DNA from: Photobacterium obscurum
GTDB taxonomy: Bacteria > Pseudomonadota > Gammaproteobacteria > Enterobacterales > Vibrionaceae
NCBI RefSeq assembly: GCF_026191635.1
Contig: NZ_JAKRRW010000002.1
Coordinates: forward strand, 372,001 to 436,000
Direction: 5' to 3'
DNA length: 64,000 bases
A program made the translations under genes and the position numbers. Positions within the stretch are counted from its first letter, which is position 1. Each line of letters starts with the position of its first letter. Of the stretch, positions 1 through 9,288 are shown piece after piece. Below the pieces are notes generated by a model, which saw only the letters and a list, made by a program, of their open reading frames with translations, made no database searches and was not told the origin of the DNA.

Positions 1-1
1 T

Positions 2-766
2 GCCGTTGCCTACTGGAAATATATTGCTATTTTCCCAAAGGTTTCAGATGTTGATGCTGCGGCTGATCCGAAGGCGCGAAAAAAGTATATGTCTGTTGCC
101 TTACCCATGATTATTCATGATGGCGGCTGGGCCATGGGCTTACTGGTGTATAACTACATTATCGGTCAGCTAGGTGTTTCTGAGTTGGCGATTATAAGTT
201 TGCTCTCTCCTATTGAAGGGATGTTGATTTCGGGCTTTATCGGGTTTGCTGTGGCCGCATCGACCATTCTTGGGCACGAGCTGGGGGCCGAGAATTTCCA
301 GCGTGCTTGGCATCAGTCTTGGTTATTTATTGGGTTGAGTGCATCCATGGCATTACTACTCGGTATTACAGTTCTGCTGTTCCATGATGGGGTAGGGAGC
401 TTATTGGCAAAAACGGATACGCCGAACCTAGACATGGCCATTAACGTAACATTGATTATGGCTCTTGGCCTATTCCTCAAGGTTTACAATATGGTTGGTA
501 TAAGCGGCGTGCTACGAAGTGGAGGCGACATTCGCTACAGTATTTTTATTGACTTGTTTGCTCAGTGGGCGGTCGGTATACCAATTGCTGTACTTACCGG
601 AATTGTACTTGGTTGGCCATTACATTGGGTGATGTTGGCAATTTTAAGCGAAGAGTTGGTAAAAGTACTGCTTACAACCCACCGGATTAAAGGACGTCAT
701 TGGCTGACAAATCTCGTGAATGACGAGCCTCAACGAAATGATGAGGAATGTATTGTTTCTGCCTGA
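2..766 (+). CDS. MATE family efflux transporter, C-terminal half (5' end outside window)
   Basis: The frame is open from the first bases, so this is the C-terminal ~254 residues of a longer protein; the Met at 89 is internal. The sequence is strongly hydrophobic with about six membrane segments. It carries the MATE/NorM-like stretch LRSGGDIRYS followed by a D-x-x-x-Q-W-x-x-G-x-P segment. MATE proteins export cationic drugs and metabolites in exchange for Na+ or H+ across the inner membrane. The substrate cannot be told from this half. A hairpin terminator follows the stop. Confidence 0.85.
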   Translation, partial: AVAYWKYIAIFPKVSDVDAAADPKARKKYMSVALPMIIHDGGWAMGLLVYNYIIGQLGVSELAIISLLSPIEGMLISGFIGFAVAASTILGHELGAENFQRAWHQSWLFIGLSASMALLLGITVLLFHDGVGSLLAKTDTPNLDMAINVTLIMALGLFLKVYNMVGISGVLRSGGDIRYSIFIDLFAQWAVGIPIAVLTGIVLGWPLHWVMLAILSEELVKVLLTTHRIKGRHWLTNLVNDEPQRNDEECIVSA

Positions 767-780
767 TGGCTTGAAAAATA

Positions 781-806
781 AAAGGGAACCAATATAGGTT
801 CCCTTT
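781..806. terminator. Bidirectional hairpin terminator
   Basis: Perfect 10-bp inverted repeat AAAGGGAACC / GGTTCCCTTT with a 6-nt loop, between the convergent MATE gene and the gene at 820-1353. The A/T-rich flanks suit termination on both strands. Confidence 0.75.
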
Positions 807-819
807 GCGATGTATGTGA

Positions 820-1353
820 CTAGAAACGAGCGTTGATTAACGGGAAGACTGGAATATCTTTGCTAATAAAAGTACCTGATTTATCGTAGTTGATCAGGCC
901 AATTTGAACGCCTTTTTCAATACGGTCGGTCGCATTGATGAAGCCAAATTGTAGACCGTTAAGGCGGCCGGTATAGTTGAACGCACCCATCTGCAAGCCA
1001 GTAAATTGGCCAGCATTGTAGTTAACAAAACCAAGATCAGCACCTTTGGCACTGCCATCGTTCCAGTTAGCCAGGCCAAGTTTAACACCTGTTGAATTTC
1101 CCGTTACACGGCTAGCACCGAATAACATACCGAAACTTAGGCCAGAAAAGTTCTCTGTTTCCGATAAGCCAAGAATTGGAACATTCAGGCCGGTAACTTG
1201 AGAAGTTTTACCGTGAAGCAGCGTAGCGCGAATACCCTTAACGTTTCCTTCAGGAAAGTTAGCACCAGGGACTGAAAGTTGCGCTGGTTGCTCAGCGAAA
1301 GCCGGGGCCGCTACAGCTGCTGCGAGCAATAGAGCTGATACAGTTGTTTTCAT
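820..1353 (-). CDS. Exported glycine-rich repeat protein (LA_2272-type surface repeats)
   Basis: 177 residues with a clear signal peptide (hydrophobic core, cleavage near AFA-EQ). From about residue 85 it is built of short units of 15-16 residues with the pattern G-x-x-hydrophobic-G-hydrophobic-x-N-Y, for example KGADLGFVNY, TGLQMGAFNY, NGLQFGFINA and KGVQIGLINY. Such periodicity suggests a beta-solenoid or small beta-rich surface protein. It resembles families annotated as LA_2272 surface-repeat proteins. It stands alone and diverges from hrpA. No catalytic motif is visible and the function is unknown. Confidence 0.7.
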   Translation of the reverse strand: MKTTVSALLLAAAVAAPAFAEQPAQLSVPGANFPEGNVKGIRATLLHGKTSQVTGLNVPILGLSETENFSGLSFGMLFGASRVTGNSTGVKLGLANWNDGSAKGADLGFVNYNAGQFTGLQMGAFNYTGRLNGLQFGFINATDRIEKGVQIGLINYDKSGTFISKDIPVFPLINARF

Positions 1354-1607
1354 GGAAAATGACTCATGAGCATAGTTGTTGATTAGAGGGGCTGATTCTA
1401 CGGGAGGGTATGCTGAGCTGGCAATACGTAAAGTCTGTTTAACGTTAGATTAGTTCTCGATTGAATCGTTGATTACCCTTTTTAGGTGCTGTTCTCGTAA
1501 AAGTGTTTTGCCTGCAATCGGTGATTTATCCCGCCTCACCGTGTCCGAATTGTGGTAGAATCCCGCCAGTTTTTATTTAATACCAAGCTGAAATATCAGG
1601 ATTTCCT

Positions 1608-4600
1608 TTGACTCAGTCGAATACCTCTCAGTCAGACGTTTTGAACAATGAAAAAACGTTAAAAGCCGCGATTAAAGATTGCATGATCCGCGATCGTTTT
1701 CGTTTGCACAAACGAGTGCAAGGTGCGGCAAGAATCAAGAATGACACAGCAAAGCATGCTGTTTTTGATGAAATTGCATTGGATATAGCTAAATCAATGC
1801 AAACTGTTGAGATGCGCTCAACACAACGACCAACTATTACTTATCCTGAGCAACTGCCGGTCAGTCAGAAAAAAGATGACATTGCCGAGGCTATCAAGAA
1901 TAACCAGGTTGTGATTGTTGCGGGTGAAACTGGCTCGGGTAAAACCACCCAGCTGCCAAAAATCTGTATGGAACTGGGGTTGGGTACCAAAGGCATGATT
2001 GGCCATACCCAGCCTCGTCGCCTTGCTGCTCGCTCAGTTGCTAGCCGTATTGCAGAAGAACTTCAGTGTGAACTGGGTTCTTATGTTGGCTATAAGGTTC
2101 GATTTAACGATAAAGTCTCGGATCGCAGTCAGGTTAAGCTGATGACTGACGGTATCTTGCTGGCCGAAATTCAGAACGACCGTTATCTAAATCAGTACGA
2201 CACGATTATTATCGATGAGGCTCACGAACGTAGCCTCAATATCGATTTCATTTTGGGTTATTTGCGCGAACTATTGCCAAAACGCCCAGACCTGAAAGTG
2301 ATTATCACCTCGGCGACTATCGATCCGGAGCGTTTCTCTAAGCATTTTAGAAATGCGCCGATTATTGAAGTATCGGGACGTACATATCCAGTAGAGGTAC
2401 GTTACCGCCCGGTTACTGAAGACGGGGATGATAGCGATCGTGATCAACTGCAAGCAATTTTTGATGCCGTTGATGAGCTTTGTGATGAAGGTTTAGGGGA
2501 TATCCTTATCTTCATGAACGGTGAACGTGAGATCCGTGATACCGCTGATGCCCTGGAAAAACGTAATTTGCGTGATACCGAGGTGTTACCGCTCTACGCT
2601 CGCCTGTCTGCAGGCGAGCAGAACCGGATTTTCCAATCTCATAGTGGGCGTCGCATTGTACTGTCTACGAACGTGGCCGAAACATCACTGACCGTACCGG
2701 GGATCAAATACGTTATTGATCCGGGTACCGCGCGTATCAGTCGTTACAGTTACCGTACCAAAGTACAGCGGCTTCCGATTGAGCCTGTTTCGCAAGCCAG
2801 TGCGAACCAGCGTAAAGGTCGTTGTGGACGTGTTCAGGAAGGTATCTGTATTCGTCTTTACTCTGAAGAAGACTTCCTGTCTCGTCCGGAGTTTACCGAT
2901 CCTGAAATTCTGCGTACTAACCTTGCGTCAGTTATCTTGCAGATGACGGCTATCGGTCTGGGTGACATTCAGGCTTTCCCATTTGTTGAAGCCCCTGACA
3001 ACCGCAATATTCAAGACGGTATCCGCCTGCTGGAAGAGCTTGGTGCGATTAACCCGAAAGCAAAAGATCCACGTAAACGCCTGTCTGCGATTGGTCGCCA
3101 GCTGGCTCGCTTGCCGCTTGATCCTCGATTGGCTCGTATGGTGCTGGAAGCGCCTAAACATGGCGCATTACGTGAAGTGATGGTGATTGCTTGTGCGCTG
3201 TCGATCCAGGACCCGCGTGAACGACCAATGGAAAAGCAGCAGGCATCAGATGAAAAGCATCGTCGTTTCTACGACAAAGATTCTGATTTTATCACTTTCG
3301 TTAATTTGTGGAGCTATGTTCAAGAGAAGCAAAGAGAGCTTTCGGGCAACCAGTTCCGTCGACAGTGTAAGAAAGATTATCTGAATTACCTACGTATTCG
3401 TGAATGGCAGGATATTTATTATCAGGTTAGTCAGGTTGTCAAAGAACTGGATTTGCATCTTAATGAGCAGGAAGCCAGTTATGCTGGTGTTCATACCGCG
3501 TTGCTGTCAGGTATGCTGTCGCATATCGGCCTGAAAGATCAGGAAAAAAATGAATATCAGGGTGCACGAAATGCCCGTTTCAACATTTTCCCAGGCTCTG
3601 GCATCTTCAAGAAGCAGCCTAAGTGGGTAATGGTTGCCGAGCTGGTAGAGACTTCAAAACTCTGGGGTCGGATTGCAGCCAAAATTCAGCCTGAGTGGGT
3701 TGAACCGTTAGCTGAGCACTTGATTAAGCGTAGTTATAGCGAACCACATTGGGAGAAGAAGCAGGCCGCTGTGTTCGCTTTTGAAAAAGTGACTTTGTAT
3801 GGCATCCCAGTTGTAGCCAAGCGCAAAGTGAACTACGGCAAGATCGATGCACAGGTTTCTCGTGAAATCTTTATTCGCTCAGCTTTGGTTGAGGGTGACT
3901 GGGAAACTAAGCATAAGTTCTATCAACAAAACCGTAAGCTGTTGCGAGAAGTTGAGGAGCTTGAGCATAAATCACGTCGCCGCGACATTCTGATTGATGA
4001 CGATGCTCTGTTTGAGTTTTACGATCAACGCATTGAACATACCGTCGTATCAGGTCGCCATTTTGATAGCTGGTGGAAGAAGGCTGCTCGTGATAACAAA
4101 GAGCTGCTGAACTTTGAGCGTGAAATGCTATTCAGGGGGGATGCTAGCCATGTCACCGATCTGGATTACCCGAACTTCTGGCATCAAGGGAACTTGAAGC
4201 TCAAGCTAAGTTATCAGTTTGAACCCGGTGATGATAACGATGGTGTCACTGTGCATGTTCCGCTACCGATCCTAAACCAGGTTGAGCCAGACGGTTTTGA
4301 CTGGCAGATCCCAGGGCTTCGGCATGAGCTTGTTGTGGCGTTGATTAAGTCGTTGCCAAAACCGATCCGCAGAAATTTTGTTCCGGCTCCAAACTATGCT
4401 GATGCTTTCTTAGCGCGAGCTGAAGCTATGGCTATGCCGTTGTTAGACTCACTTGAAAAAGAGTTGAAGCGTATTTCCGGAGTGACGGTACTGCGTGAAG
4501 AATGGAAGCCTGAGCAAGTTCCAGAGCATCTGAAAATCACTTATCGTGTGGTTGACCATCGCAATCGCAAGCTAAAAGAAAGCAAAGACCTTTATAGTTT

Positions 4601-5522
4601 GAAAGATGGGCTCAAAGAAAAAGTACAGGAAACACTTTCGCAAGTTGCAGACGATGATATCGAGCAAGAAGGCCTGAAAACCTGGAGCTTTGGCAAATTA
4701 CCGGAGCGTTATCAGCAGAAGCGCGGTGGGTTTGAAGTAAAAGCTTATCCGGCGATTGTTGATAACAAGGATTCAGTCGGTATCAAACTGTTTGAAACCG
4801 AGGAAGAACAGCAAACGGCAATGCAGCAAGGTCAGCGCCGCTTGGTGTTGCTGAATGTACCGTCACCAATTAAATACTTGCACGCCAACTTGCCGAACAA
4901 GTCAAAGTTAGGGCTTTACTTCAATCCATACGGTCGCGTGATGGATCTTATTGATGACTGCATAGCTTGTGGTATAGATAAGTTGATCGAAGAGAAGGGC
5001 GGCCTGGTGTGGGAACCGGAAGCTTTTGACTCGCTGAAAGAGCATATTCGCGGTGAACTCGGCGATACGGTGGTTGAAATTGCTCAGCAAGTCGAAGCGA
5101 TTCTGACGACGGCGTTTAATATTAGTAAGAAATTAAAGGGCCGCGTAGATCTGACCATGGCTTTTGCGCTGTCTGATATTAAAGCGCAAATTGAAGGACT
5201 CATCTTCAAGGGGTTTGCTACAGAGTGTGGCTGGAAGCGTTTACCAGATATTCTGCGTTACATGAAAGCGATTGAGCGTCGAATGGAGAAGTTACCGATT
5301 GATCCAAATAAGGATCGGGTACATATCCTGAAGATAGAATCTGTAGTTACAGATTACAAAGAACTATTGAACAAAATTCCGAAGGGACAGCCTGTACCGC
5401 AAAAGGTAAAGGATATTCGTTGGATGATCGAAGAGTTGCGTGTTAGTTACTTTGCTCAACAATTGGGTACGCCTTATCCGGTATCAGACAAGCGAGTTAG
5501 AAACGCTATCAATGAATGTTGA
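1608..5522 (+). CDS. hrpA: ATP-dependent RNA helicase HrpA
   Basis: 1304 residues, the usual length for HrpA. It is a DEAH-box helicase with Walker A GETGSGKT at residues 106-113, DEAH at 203-206 and SAT at 235-237. These are followed by the helicase C domain (NVAETSLTVPG, QRKGRCGR), a helicase-associated region, an OB fold and the long HrpA-specific C-terminus. HrpA remodels mRNA and helps release stalled ribosomes in the cytoplasm. The start is a TTG with AGGA six bases upstream; the next in-frame ATG would lose about 25 residues. The gene is monocistronic and ends at a strong terminator. Confidence 0.96.
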   Translation: MTQSNTSQSDVLNNEKTLKAAIKDCMIRDRFRLHKRVQGAARIKNDTAKHAVFDEIALDIAKSMQTVEMRSTQRPTITYPEQLPVSQKKDDIAEAIKNNQVVIVAGETGSGKTTQLPKICMELGLGTKGMIGHTQPRRLAARSVASRIAEELQCELGSYVGYKVRFNDKVSDRSQVKLMTDGILLAEIQNDRYLNQYDTIIIDEAHERSLNIDFILGYLRELLPKRPDLKVIITSATIDPERFSKHFRNAPIIEVSGRTYPVEVRYRPVTEDGDDSDRDQLQAIFDAVDELCDEGLGDILIFMNGEREIRDTADALEKRNLRDTEVLPLYARLSAGEQNRIFQSHSGRRIVLSTNVAETSLTVPGIKYVIDPGTARISRYSYRTKVQRLPIEPVSQASANQRKGRCGRVQEGICIRLYSEEDFLSRPEFTDPEILRTNLASVILQMTAIGLGDIQAFPFVEAPDNRNIQDGIRLLEELGAINPKAKDPRKRLSAIGRQLARLPLDPRLARMVLEAPKHGALREVMVIACALSIQDPRERPMEKQQASDEKHRRFYDKDSDFITFVNLWSYVQEKQRELSGNQFRRQCKKDYLNYLRIREWQDIYYQVSQVVKELDLHLNEQEASYAGVHTALLSGMLSHIGLKDQEKNEYQGARNARFNIFPGSGIFKKQPKWVMVAELVETSKLWGRIAAKIQPEWVEPLAEHLIKRSYSEPHWEKKQAAVFAFEKVTLYGIPVVAKRKVNYGKIDAQVSREIFIRSALVEGDWETKHKFYQQNRKLLREVEELEHKSRRRDILIDDDALFEFYDQRIEHTVVSGRHFDSWWKKAARDNKELLNFEREMLFRGDASHVTDLDYPNFWHQGNLKLKLSYQFEPGDDNDGVTVHVPLPILNQVEPDGFDWQIPGLRHELVVALIKSLPKPIRRNFVPAPNYADAFLARAEAMAMPLLDSLEKELKRISGVTVLREEWKPEQVPEHLKITYRVVDHRNRKLKESKDLYSLKDGLKEKVQETLSQVADDDIEQEGLKTWSFGKLPERYQQKRGGFEVKAYPAIVDNKDSVGIKLFETEEEQQTAMQQGQRRLVLLNVPSPIKYLHANLPNKSKLGLYFNPYGRVMDLIDDCIACGIDKLIEEKGGLVWEPEAFDSLKEHIRGELGDTVVEIAQQVEAILTTAFNISKKLKGRVDLTMAFALSDIKAQIEGLIFKGFATECGWKRLPDILRYMKAIERRMEKLPIDPNKDRVHILKIESVVTDYKELLNKIPKGQPVPQKVKDIRWMIEELRVSYFAQQLGTPYPVSDKRVRNAINEC

Positions 5523-5543
5523 TAACTCGTGACATAACCTAAA

Positions 5544-5570
5544 AAAACGGAGCTAATGGCTCCGTTTTTT
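5544..5570 (+). terminator. Terminator of hrpA
   Basis: AAAACGGAGC / GCTCCGTTTT stem with a 5-nt loop followed by a T run, 21 bases after the hrpA stop. Confidence 0.88.
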
Positions 5571-5702
5571 ATTTATTATAAGATTAAATACTTTCAATAA
5601 ATTTAATTTACGTTAAAAATTGTGTTTTAAATCTTTTAATTTAAGGTTTTGATATTTTTGCTACGGTTTTATTAGGAGTTGTGTCAAATAAGGAGTACCT
5701 AA

Positions 5703-5864
5703 ATGAAGAGTAATCTTGAGTTAATGCGTGTTATTTTTAATTGCTGTCTTTTAGGTTGTGTTTTTGTCATTATTCTTAGTTTTTTCGGTGTTGTCGACTT
5801 ATCGGATATCTGGTTCCCTATTCAAAATTATTTCAGAGGTGAGCTTGCTCAGGTTGATGTGTAG
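5703..5864 (+). CDS. Small membrane protein, 53 residues
   Basis: An ATG 7 nt after a perfect AGGAG (5691-5695) opens a 53-codon frame. It holds one hydrophobic segment (residues ~9-28, including CCLLGCVFVIILSFFGVV) and a short polar tail ending in QVDV. It sits between two terminators, so it would be its own transcription unit. The good ribosome site and clear membrane-segment composition support it as a real gene. I do not recognise a family and assign no function. Confidence 0.6.
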   Translation: MKSNLELMRVIFNCCLLGCVFVIILSFFGVVDLSDIWFPIQNYFRGELAQVDV

Positions 5865-5929
5865 CCGTCGAAATAATTATTCAGCTTGGATTTATATTTA
5901 AGGGTAAGCAAAAATGAGCACGCATAAAA

Positions 5930-5953
5930 AAACGGAGTCGATAGACTCCGTTT
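5930..5953. terminator. Bidirectional terminator
   Basis: AAACGGAGTC / GACTCCGTTT stem with a 4-base loop and A/T runs on both sides. It lies between the small gene at 5703-5864 and convergent gsk. Confidence 0.85.
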
Positions 5954-5971
5954 CTTTGTTCAGGTTTTAGC

Positions 5972-7276
5972 TTAACGCTCCCAGTATGCTTCTTCCAGGC
6001 AATCTTCGCGTTCTGGTAAGCCGCGAGATAGGCGAGGAGCATGCTGAGTCAATACTTCATAACTCACACGGTTTGAATACTGACAGATTTGAGAAAAAGA
6101 AGAATATGTCAGGAACTGGCCGATGTGCTTGCCTGAGTTTGGCACATTCTCTTTGTGGTAGCGATTAGCTGACATGTCGTGCAGAAGAGCAGATAAAGCC
6201 GCATCACCCGCACCATTGGTGTTTTTGATTTCAACCGGGCCGCCAAGATAAGGTGCAATGTGAGAGTAGACACGGATCGGGTTCTCACAGGCAGATTTGG
6301 TCATCGGACGGCTAAATTCATACTGGTTAAAGTCAGCGATACGACCCGGCAGAAGTGGCAGGGTAGATTCGCGTTTTAATGAGTCATCGGTATAACCCGC
6401 CATATACAAGCCGACGGGGCCAGCTGTACAAAGAACCATATCGACCCAGTCCAGTGCTTTGTTAGCAGCTAGTAGTGGATCTTTTTCGCCTGTCAGGGCT
6501 TCTGCTTCTTCTTCATTCATTGCGACGCAGGTAACGTGCTCTTTTAGAAACTCGACCCACCACTCCTGCTTATCTTCGATAACGTACTTGGTACCAAGGG
6601 TCAGAACTACCGGTACATTATGTTTTTTAGCATGCTCAATTGCTTTAAGTGCCGCCTCTTTCATTGGCGCACCTGGTTTTCCGCGAACAAGATATGAGGA
6701 AAGAACCAATGCCGAGGCATTTTCAAAGGCACACTCAGGTACATTATCTGGAGTAAGCTGGTTCATCTCACCTTCGTTGATGGCAAATGTTCGCTCGCCA
6801 TCTTCGGTGATTAGGGTATAGCAACGACCGATAGGGCCATCAACAGGCTGTAAGTAATCAAGATCCATACGGCTTGATGTGTTACATAAGTAGCGGTAAG
6901 CGTAAGACCCAATCTTTAGGTCTTTGCTCATTACACCCAGAAGAATCGATTTATCGTCAGCCAGAACAGAATAGTTATGTAGGGTGTTACCAATGGTATC
7001 ACCAGGGTATTCATGGCTAATAAGGTTACGATCTTTCAGTTCTTGATAAAGCAGTTCAGCCTTATCTTCGTCAAGAACTAAAGAATGCCCTTTACTCAAT
7101 GAGTGACGTTGAAGGAACTCATCATCAATACGCGCTTCAATATCGACAATGGTTTGACCAACACCAACTAAGTGGGTTCGAGATAGCGGATTTTCTTGCT
7201 GGATTTGAGCAACTAATGGATCGCGGGCATTAACTGGGAAGTAATGCTTTGATTTACGCTGACCAGGGAATTTCAT
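5972..7276 (-). CDS. gsk: Inosine-guanosine kinase
   Basis: 434 residues, equal in length to the E. coli Gsk I recall. It is a PfkB/ribokinase-fold enzyme that phosphorylates guanosine and inosine with ATP in purine salvage. The PfkB signature NTNGAGD is at residues 352-358, with the catalytic Asp in GAGD. The N-terminal substrate-side motif GDTIGNTLHN is at ~92-101. It is a single gene converging on a terminator it shares with the small gene to its left. No strong ribosome site is visible at the ATG. Confidence 0.95.
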   Translation of the reverse strand: MKFPGQRKSKHYFPVNARDPLVAQIQQENPLSRTHLVGVGQTIVDIEARIDDEFLQRHSLSKGHSLVLDEDKAELLYQELKDRNLISHEYPGDTIGNTLHNYSVLADDKSILLGVMSKDLKIGSYAYRYLCNTSSRMDLDYLQPVDGPIGRCYTLITEDGERTFAINEGEMNQLTPDNVPECAFENASALVLSSYLVRGKPGAPMKEAALKAIEHAKKHNVPVVLTLGTKYVIEDKQEWWVEFLKEHVTCVAMNEEEAEALTGEKDPLLAANKALDWVDMVLCTAGPVGLYMAGYTDDSLKRESTLPLLPGRIADFNQYEFSRPMTKSACENPIRVYSHIAPYLGGPVEIKNTNGAGDAALSALLHDMSANRYHKENVPNSGKHIGQFLTYSSFSQICQYSNRVSYEVLTQHAPRLSRGLPEREDCLEEAYWER

Positions 7277-7466
7277 GTGTGAAGGCTATCGGTTTTAGGG
7301 AATTTTGTTTCATTCTATCACAAAAATGCGATTTACATCCCACTTCATTACGAGATGATGGCGAAATTAGTTCTTTTGCTTCTTTTTTATACGCCTGTAA
7401 GGAGGAGATAACCGATTGGATGCATAACTTGTTGTTGTGAAGGGCTTTAGTTAGTAGCAAATACAA

Positions 7467-7494
7467 TTACAGCTGCGTTTAATTGCAGCTGTAA
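7467..7494. terminator. Intergenic hairpin, possible weak terminator
   Basis: Perfect TTACAGCTGC / GCAGCTGTAA inverted repeat with an 8-nt loop, between the gsk start and the DUF2786 gene end. Neither side has a strong T tract. Confidence 0.45.
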
Positions 7495-7522
7495 AAGATT
7501 TATTCAGGTAATAAAGGTATCA

Positions 7523-8218
7523 CTAACCGAGAAGTTTTGGGTCATGGGCCCTGCTACCAGCAACTGGACGGTTGACTGAGATAGAACGACCCTTCTTCAT
7601 GCCTTTCTCATAGTCATCGGTAAGTGCTTTCATTGCTTCCTGAAGCTGCTTTTTGAACGTTTCACGATCAATATTTTCAAACTCTTTATCGATATAGTTA
7701 GTCATGCGTTTGTCATGATCATCATCGGTATTGAGTTCGGGTAACTTCTCTAGCGCTCCTTCGATCCAGCCGGCTAAGAATGAGCTGACGCGTCGGGTGA
7801 CTTCTGCAGAGCTTGTGCCGGTGCCAGCAAAACTATTGCGGAATTGGCCTGTTTGTTGGTTCATCTCACGGTAAACCACATCAAAAGCAAAGGCAGCAAA
7901 AATGGCACGTTCAGCAACACCAATAAATTCAGCTTGTTTAAGCCCTTTGTAATTGGTCAGCACACACTCAACACCAAAACGTCGGTTGATACCGCGAATG
8001 ATTTTGAGGATCTGCGGGCTAATATCTGTTGGTAGAAGCGTAGAAGATTTTGTTTTGCCCATCTGAATGAATTCAATATCGTCTTGCTCAAGGCCATATT
8101 TCAGCATCAGACGATGTGCCATCTTGATCGCTTGTGCGGCTTCGTTGACGTTCGCAGAGTTACCCAGCTCTAGGCATTTTGCAATTTTCTTCAGCGCCTT
8201 TCGCTTCTGTTCAGACAT
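7523..8218 (-). CDS. DUF2786 domain-containing protein
   Basis: 231 residues. The N-terminal ~40 residues (KRKALKKIAKCLELGNSAN, then NEAAQAIKMAHRLMLKYGL) are the helical DUF2786 module. The centre (~60-145) is an alpha/beta region containing FIGVAERAIFAAFAF and the Ser-rich SFAGTGTSSAEVTRR. The C-terminus is charged and helical. DUF2786 proteins occur in phages and bacterial chromosomes; their biochemical role is not established to my knowledge. Nothing phage-like surrounds it here. Cytoplasmic, apparently monocistronic. Confidence 0.8.
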   Translation of the reverse strand: MSEQKRKALKKIAKCLELGNSANVNEAAQAIKMAHRLMLKYGLEQDDIEFIQMGKTKSSTLLPTDISPQILKIIRGINRRFGVECVLTNYKGLKQAEFIGVAERAIFAAFAFDVVYREMNQQTGQFRNSFAGTGTSSAEVTRRVSSFLAGWIEGALEKLPELNTDDDHDKRMTNYIDKEFENIDRETFKKQLQEAMKALTDDYEKGMKKGRSISVNRPVAGSRAHDPKLLG

Positions 8219-8658
8219 TCAATCACACTCATTCAGAAAAGGGGCACGTATTTTAACGCGTATTGTGTGTTAGTACAATTATATCGACGAAGGAAAGCAT
8301 CATAAAGACTTGGGTTGTGAAGTAATAAATACTTCAATTACAACAAATTAGCTTAGACTCCAGCAGTCGAATAGGGTTGCTGGCTATAATTCTTCCCTTC
8401 AGAGAGTTTCTATATGTCCATAATAGTAACCCGATTGTTTACTGCTTTGCGTTTGGTCCTGGATAATGATTTCTTTCGCAAAACGAGAAGTCTATTTAAT
8501 GGAAGGCTTGTCGATAGCTAAAAGTAATAGGAGTGTATATAAATAAATCTAATTAGATAGTGATTGATGATAATTGCCAAAGTAAGTAGATACTATCGTA
8601 TTTGATGTCGGTGGGGGGCTACTATACGAAAAAATATGTACATGTTTTGAAATAATAG
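8219..8658. other. AT-rich spacer without a supported gene
   Basis: About 440 bases with no convincing coding frame. It contains a perfect 7-bp hairpin TGAAGTA-ataaa-TACTTCA at 8318-8336. A 35-codon frame at 8414 lacks a ribosome site. The 3' part is where the N-terminus of the adjoining pseudogene should lie, but no recognisable flavin-binding start remains. Confidence 0.5.
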
Positions 8659-9179
8659 TTGCTGTTCTGTGAGGTAAACATTTGTTCACTCATTAAGGAG
8701 AATAGTTACATTTCCATAAGTGAATTGAAGTTTCAGTCTGACTTAACTCATGGCTACGACGTTGTTCAAGATCTCGAGCCTGACTTGCTTGAATTTCAAG
8801 AATCACTGCTATGGGCTGAACATGTTGTGATTGTTTTTCCAGTATGGTGGGGGGCATGCCGGCAAAACTTAAAGGCCTTATTGATAGAACCTTTTTGCCT
8901 GGATTTGCGTTTAAATACTCAAGAAATAAATCCATACCAGAAAAATTATTAAAAGGGCGTAGTGCTGAACTGATTTTGGCAATGGATACACCACCGTTTT
9001 ATTATCGCTGGATTCAAGGGAATCCTGTTTATAAGCAACTTAAGCATACCATTCTTAAGTTTTGTGGTTTTGATAAGGTTACTGCTACCTACATTGGGCC
9101 AGTGATTAGTGCAACAGATTCTCAGAAAAACAAGTGGTTTGAAAATGTTGAGAGGCTGGCAGCAATACATGCAAGATAG
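8659..9179 (+). pseudogene. NAD(P)H:quinone oxidoreductase (flavodoxin fold), frameshifted and lacking its N-terminus
   Basis: Two overlapping frames together make one flavodoxin-fold oxidoreductase. The first encodes SDLTHGY...LEPDLLEFQESLLWAEHVVIVFPVWWG. The second resumes with GGMPAKLKGLIDRTFLPGFAF and continues through DTPPFYYRWIQGNPVYKQLKHTIL to the end. The break lies in a run of six G at about 8850; one more G would restore VFPVWWGGMPAKLKG. The usual N-terminal GHP-type flavin phosphate-binding region is also missing, since homology starts near 8704. A second lesion makes sequencing error alone an unlikely explanation. The product would probably be inactive. Confidence 0.8.
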
Positions 9180-9288
9180 CCATGAAAATCATTCCCAAGA
9201 ATGAGGCATGATGTGTTGTAATTAGCGGTGATTGTTTTTACTACATAGTTCATACTGTGAACGCCGTTTATGTTTAAGTTTGTGAAAA

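Noticed and set aside
8414-8521. 35-codon frame MSIIVTRLFTALRLV... upstream of the oxidoreductase pseudogene
   Set aside because: No ribosome site and no match to the missing flavodoxin N-terminus.
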